A stretch of DNA of 64,000 bases from positions 65,497-129,496 of the forward strand of contig JACEEZ010006448.1 in assembly GCA_016584305.1 (NCBI GenBank), in the 5' to 3' direction. A program made the position numbers and the translations under genes. The notes under the pieces were generated by a model. It saw nothing but the letters and a program-made list of their open reading frames with translations. It was not told where the DNA came from and did no database searches. The DNA is from Chionoecetes opilio (Eukaryota > Arthropoda > Malacostraca > Decapoda > Majidae). Below, one piece after another: positions 61,668-64,000 of the stretch (positions are counted from its first letter, which is position 1; the number at the start of each line of letters is the position of its first letter).

Positions 61668-64000
61668 CTGTACGGGAAGAGTGGAGAGGTGAGGAACTTT
61701 TTTATTTGACTGTGAACCTAGATATGTTAGCCTAAGTGTCTCGGAGATTAAAATGTGTGGAAACTGGCATGTCTCGGAGGTTAGAATGTGTGGAAACTGG
61801 CATGTCTCGGAGATTAGAATGTGTGGAAACTGGCATGTCTCGGAGATTAGAATGTGTGGAAACTGGCATGTCTCGGAGGTTAGAATGTGTGGAAACTGGC
61901 ATGTCTCGGAGGTTAGAATGTGTGGAAACTGGCATGTCTTGGAGGTTAGAATGTGTGGAAACTGGCATGTCTTGGAGGTTAGAATGTGTGGAAACTGGCA
62001 TGTCTCGGAGGTTAGAATGTGTGGAAACTGGCATGTCTCGCAGGTTAGAATGTGTGGAAACTGGCATGTCTTGGAGGTTAGAATGTGTGGAAACTGGCAA
62101 AGCTGACTAGGGAGTACTGAAGTGTTGTGGTCATAAGGCAAAACCAGAGGAATAAGAGTGGCTTAAAGGGAGTGGTGGTGGTGATATTGACTCACATTTT
62201 TCATAAGGATAGAACGGTTGAGGTACGTCAGCTTCCTCTTTTTCATGGCAATTTGGCTGGAATGGTACAGCCCGTCAGAGGCTGCTGCTGCTTTGCCCGC
62301 CTCCTCTGGGTTGGGTGATGGTGGAGGAGAGGCTTCTGTTGGGGGTTGAACTGCTTCTTCCTGTGCTTCAAGACTTCCCTTCTCCTGAGGCTCTGGCGAT
62401 CTCTTCCTCTTCCTCTTCCTGCTGAATGATAATCAAGATAATCAAACTTCCTAAAAGGGGTTAACTACTGAAGGACACTTGATTACAATGTGTTATTCCC
62501 ATAGGTTACGTGACTATGGCATCTTCTCTTGTCTAGGAAAGGAAAGGAAAAATGATCTAGGAAAGTTATAGAGGGGCAAATGACATACAAAGTGAAAGGT
62601 TGATGAGGAGAGGTGGAGAGATAATGTTGAGAAAGCACCAAGCCACATGCAGTCTTAGGCCTTAGCATCCATGAGTGTGGGACAAGACAAGCAAGATGTA
62701 GCGTTTTACCCTCCGTCAGACTGGCTCTCCTGGCTCGGCTTGGTGTTCAAGGCGTCTTGCCTCAGCTTTTTTCTCCTCTCTATGTCCTCCCTCAGCTTCC
62801 TGGCCACTTCTTCAATGTAATCTGAAGTCTTATTGAAAGATGACGATAAGACTTTGTACAGAATTATTGCGTGGTTACTGCATTGTCGCATTCATGGACA
62901 AGCAGACACACACACACACACACATTAAATGAGCTAAAAGAGGTGGTGATAATATGGTAATAGTATGAATTATGCATCAATTTAAAGAAAAACTGGATAG
63001 ATATAGATACAGAAACAGAACCACAAGAGTATAGCACAAGCCCTGGATGTTAGATCTAGGTAAACACACACACCTTTCACCCCCCCCCTATCTCTCTCTC
63101 TCTCTCTCTGTACCTCTGATTCCACCCTCTCCTTCTTGATGATGGTTCCTCGTATCTTCTCCTCGACCAGGTCTTCACTGTGCCACGTTCTTCTCAACAT
63201 TTCCATCCTGTTGTCCACATGTGCCACCCTCCACCAGGCCGGTCTGAGGGTGGGGGTAACACGGGTAGGCTAGGGTGAGGTAGGCTGAAGGTTACCGTAC
63301 TGGGGGTGAAGCTTAGAAACATACACTGCCTTATCTTATCCACCTTTTAAGCCATATGTGGAATTAATCATAAGAACATAAGAAAATAAGGAAGCTACAA
63401 GAGGCTGTGAGGCCTACACGTGGTAGTTCCTGTTACTTAACTCTATCCACCTTTCATCCCCATCCATGAACCTATCCAGCCCCTCTTTAAAGCTCCCTAA
63501 TGACTCCGCACTAACTACCTGTCTACTGAGTCCATTCCAATCATTCACCACCCTATTTGTGAACCAGTTTTTCCCTATTTTTTTTTTAAAACCACTTTTC
63601 CAACTTGAATCCGTTACTTCTTGTTCTACCCTGGTTAATAGCCGTAAGAACTTTTCCTACCTCTCCTTTATTAAACCCTTTTATCTGTTTGAATTAATCA
63701 TTTGTGGAATTAATATGTGGAATTAATCTGTTGGAACTGTTTAAATGAAAAATATGAAGCACTACACGGGAGAAAACAAACACACACACACTCACACCAG
63801 GATGAATGTCAACTCACTTTGCAGTACTCATTATGGATGGCCAGTAAAACATTGACAACATCCTATGGAACAATAATTCATCTGCTTTCTTTCTTGCCAC
63901 TGCCAATCCTTCCTCCTCCTCTCCCTCATTGATCTGCTGCTGGTGTTGTTGTTGTTGTTGTTGTGCGTCCTTCTCCTGTGTTGGTGTCTTCCCTCACTGT
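61545..64000 (-). CDS. Unrecognised basic, probably nuclear protein (3' part)
   Basis: I do not recognise the family. Exons on the - strand: from beyond 64000 to 63818, 63243-63114, 62828-62710, 62421-62196, 61667-61545. All junctions have GT-AG borders, and the phases (2, 0, 2, 0) agree. The product has a Gln-rich and acidic start (KDAQQQQQQ, NEGEEEEG), ARKKADELLFHRMLSMFYWP, then PAWWRVAHVDNRMEMLRRTW, a charged helix YIEEVARKLREDIERRKKLR, a nuclear-localisation-like RKRKRKRSP, a Pro/Ser-rich stretch, and a basic tail ending IKREDQAT. No membrane segment or signal. A chromatin or RNA-related role would fit, but nothing shows it. The 5' part is outside the window. Confidence 0.65.
61733..62100. 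repeat. 33-bp minisatellite, 11 copies, open in several frames
   Basis: Unit contains ATGTCTCGGAGGTTAGAATG and TGTGGAAACTGGC. The length is a multiple of three, so it is open on both strands (MSRRLECVETG; MPVSTHSNLRD; CQFPHILTSET). It lies in the last intron of the - strand gene. Confidence 0.95.
62196..62421 (-). CDS. Unrecognised gene, exon with RKRKRKRSP motif
   Basis: Acceptor ATCATTCAG, donor GTGAGT; 226 bp. Encodes RKRKRKRSPEPQEK, a Pro-rich linker and MKKRKLTYLNRSILMKN. Confidence 0.65.
62710..62828 (-). CDS. Unrecognised gene, charged-helix exon
   Basis: Acceptor TTCAATAAG, donor GTAAAA; 119 bp. Encodes TSDYIEEVARKLREDIERRK and TKPSQESQSDGG. Confidence 0.65.
63114..63243 (-). CDS. 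Unrecognised gene, PAWWRVAHVD exon
   Basis: Acceptor CACCCTCAG, donor GTACAG; 130 bp. Encodes PAWWRVAHVDNRMEMLRRTW then HSEDLVEEKIRGTIIKKERV. Confidence 0.65.
63372..63690 (-). mobile_element. LINE-A copy g, 3' end, with target duplication
   Basis: Reverse complement carries the C-terminal RT block and the tail (GTAGCTTCCTTATTTTCTTA then TGTTCTTAT). The 11-bp direct repeat GAATTAATCAT flanks it at 63361-63371 and 63691-63701, showing target-primed insertion. Sense to the - strand gene; the tail ends about 130 bp upstream of the acceptor at 63243. Confidence 0.88.
63818..64000 (-). CDS. Unrecognised gene, Gln-rich exon (partial)
   Basis: Donor GTGAGT at 63817; open to the window edge. (CAA)n encodes the poly-Gln run. 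An internal acceptor-like CCATAG at about 63862 would give another frame, but its downstream phase does not fit. Confidence 0.55.

Noticed and set aside
61545..62141. 198-residue - strand ORF joining repeat peptides to the terminal exon
   Set aside because: The terminal exon has a good acceptor at 61668, and the upstream exon's frame meets TAA soon after its donor. Treated as minisatellite read-through rather than a protein.
63818..63861. Short exon DVVNVLLAIHNEYC using an acceptor-like CCATAG
   Set aside because: The downstream phase gives a stop in the next exon, whereas the longer Gln-rich reading agrees in phase with all later exons.

Overview
The window looks like nuclear DNA of an arthropod, most likely a decapod crustacean (inference; no taxon marker gene is present). 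The reasons are short exons in long introns with GT-AG borders, very dense and mutually nested transposable elements (non-LTR retrotransposons, tRNA-derived SINEs, several TIR transposon families), many microsatellites and minisatellites, and a degenerate patch of arthropod-telomere-like CCTAA motifs near 30.4 kb.

Layout. (1) 4.6-24.7 kb, + strand: the 3' part of an axonemal dynein heavy chain gene of the DNAH5/DNAH8 outer-arm type, from AAA5 to the stop codon, in about 17 exons. Most exons are clean and agree in splice phase, but those at about 4.7, 15.2, 17.3, 18.3-18.7, 19.1 and 19.8 kb carry frameshifts or are degraded, and at least one exon is missing. Low-accuracy assembly patches explain this best, but a decaying gene is possible. 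(2) 25-37 kb: intergenic, almost wholly nested transposons and retrotransposon fragments, ending in a 43-bp minisatellite. (3) 37.7-48.0 kb, + strand: a three-exon gene for a COA1-like mitochondrial assembly factor with about 8 kb of transposons in its first intron. (4) 50.2-57.6 kb, + strand: SNRNP25, the U11/U12 minor-spliceosome 25 kDa protein, in three coding exons. (5) 58.0-60.2 kb: a nearly intact 5'-truncated LINE. (6) 61.5 kb to beyond 64.0 kb, - strand: the 3' part of an unrecognised gene for a basic, probably nuclear protein, in five exons.

The most interesting signals are in the mobile fraction. One LINE family (LINE-A, 3' tail of TTATGTTC repeats) has seven insertions, all in the sense orientation of the host gene and all ending within about 300 bp upstream of a splice acceptor, three of them at or within 15 bp of it. 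A hAT-like transposon with perfect 8-bp target duplications encodes a large uncharacterised protein with a Cys/His cluster. A 963-bp TIR element is flanked by 33-bp direct copies of an acidic protein tail. Same-family and cross-family nesting with exact TA duplications lets the insertion order be read directly. No CRISPR array, rRNA, functional tRNA or prokaryote-type system was seen.
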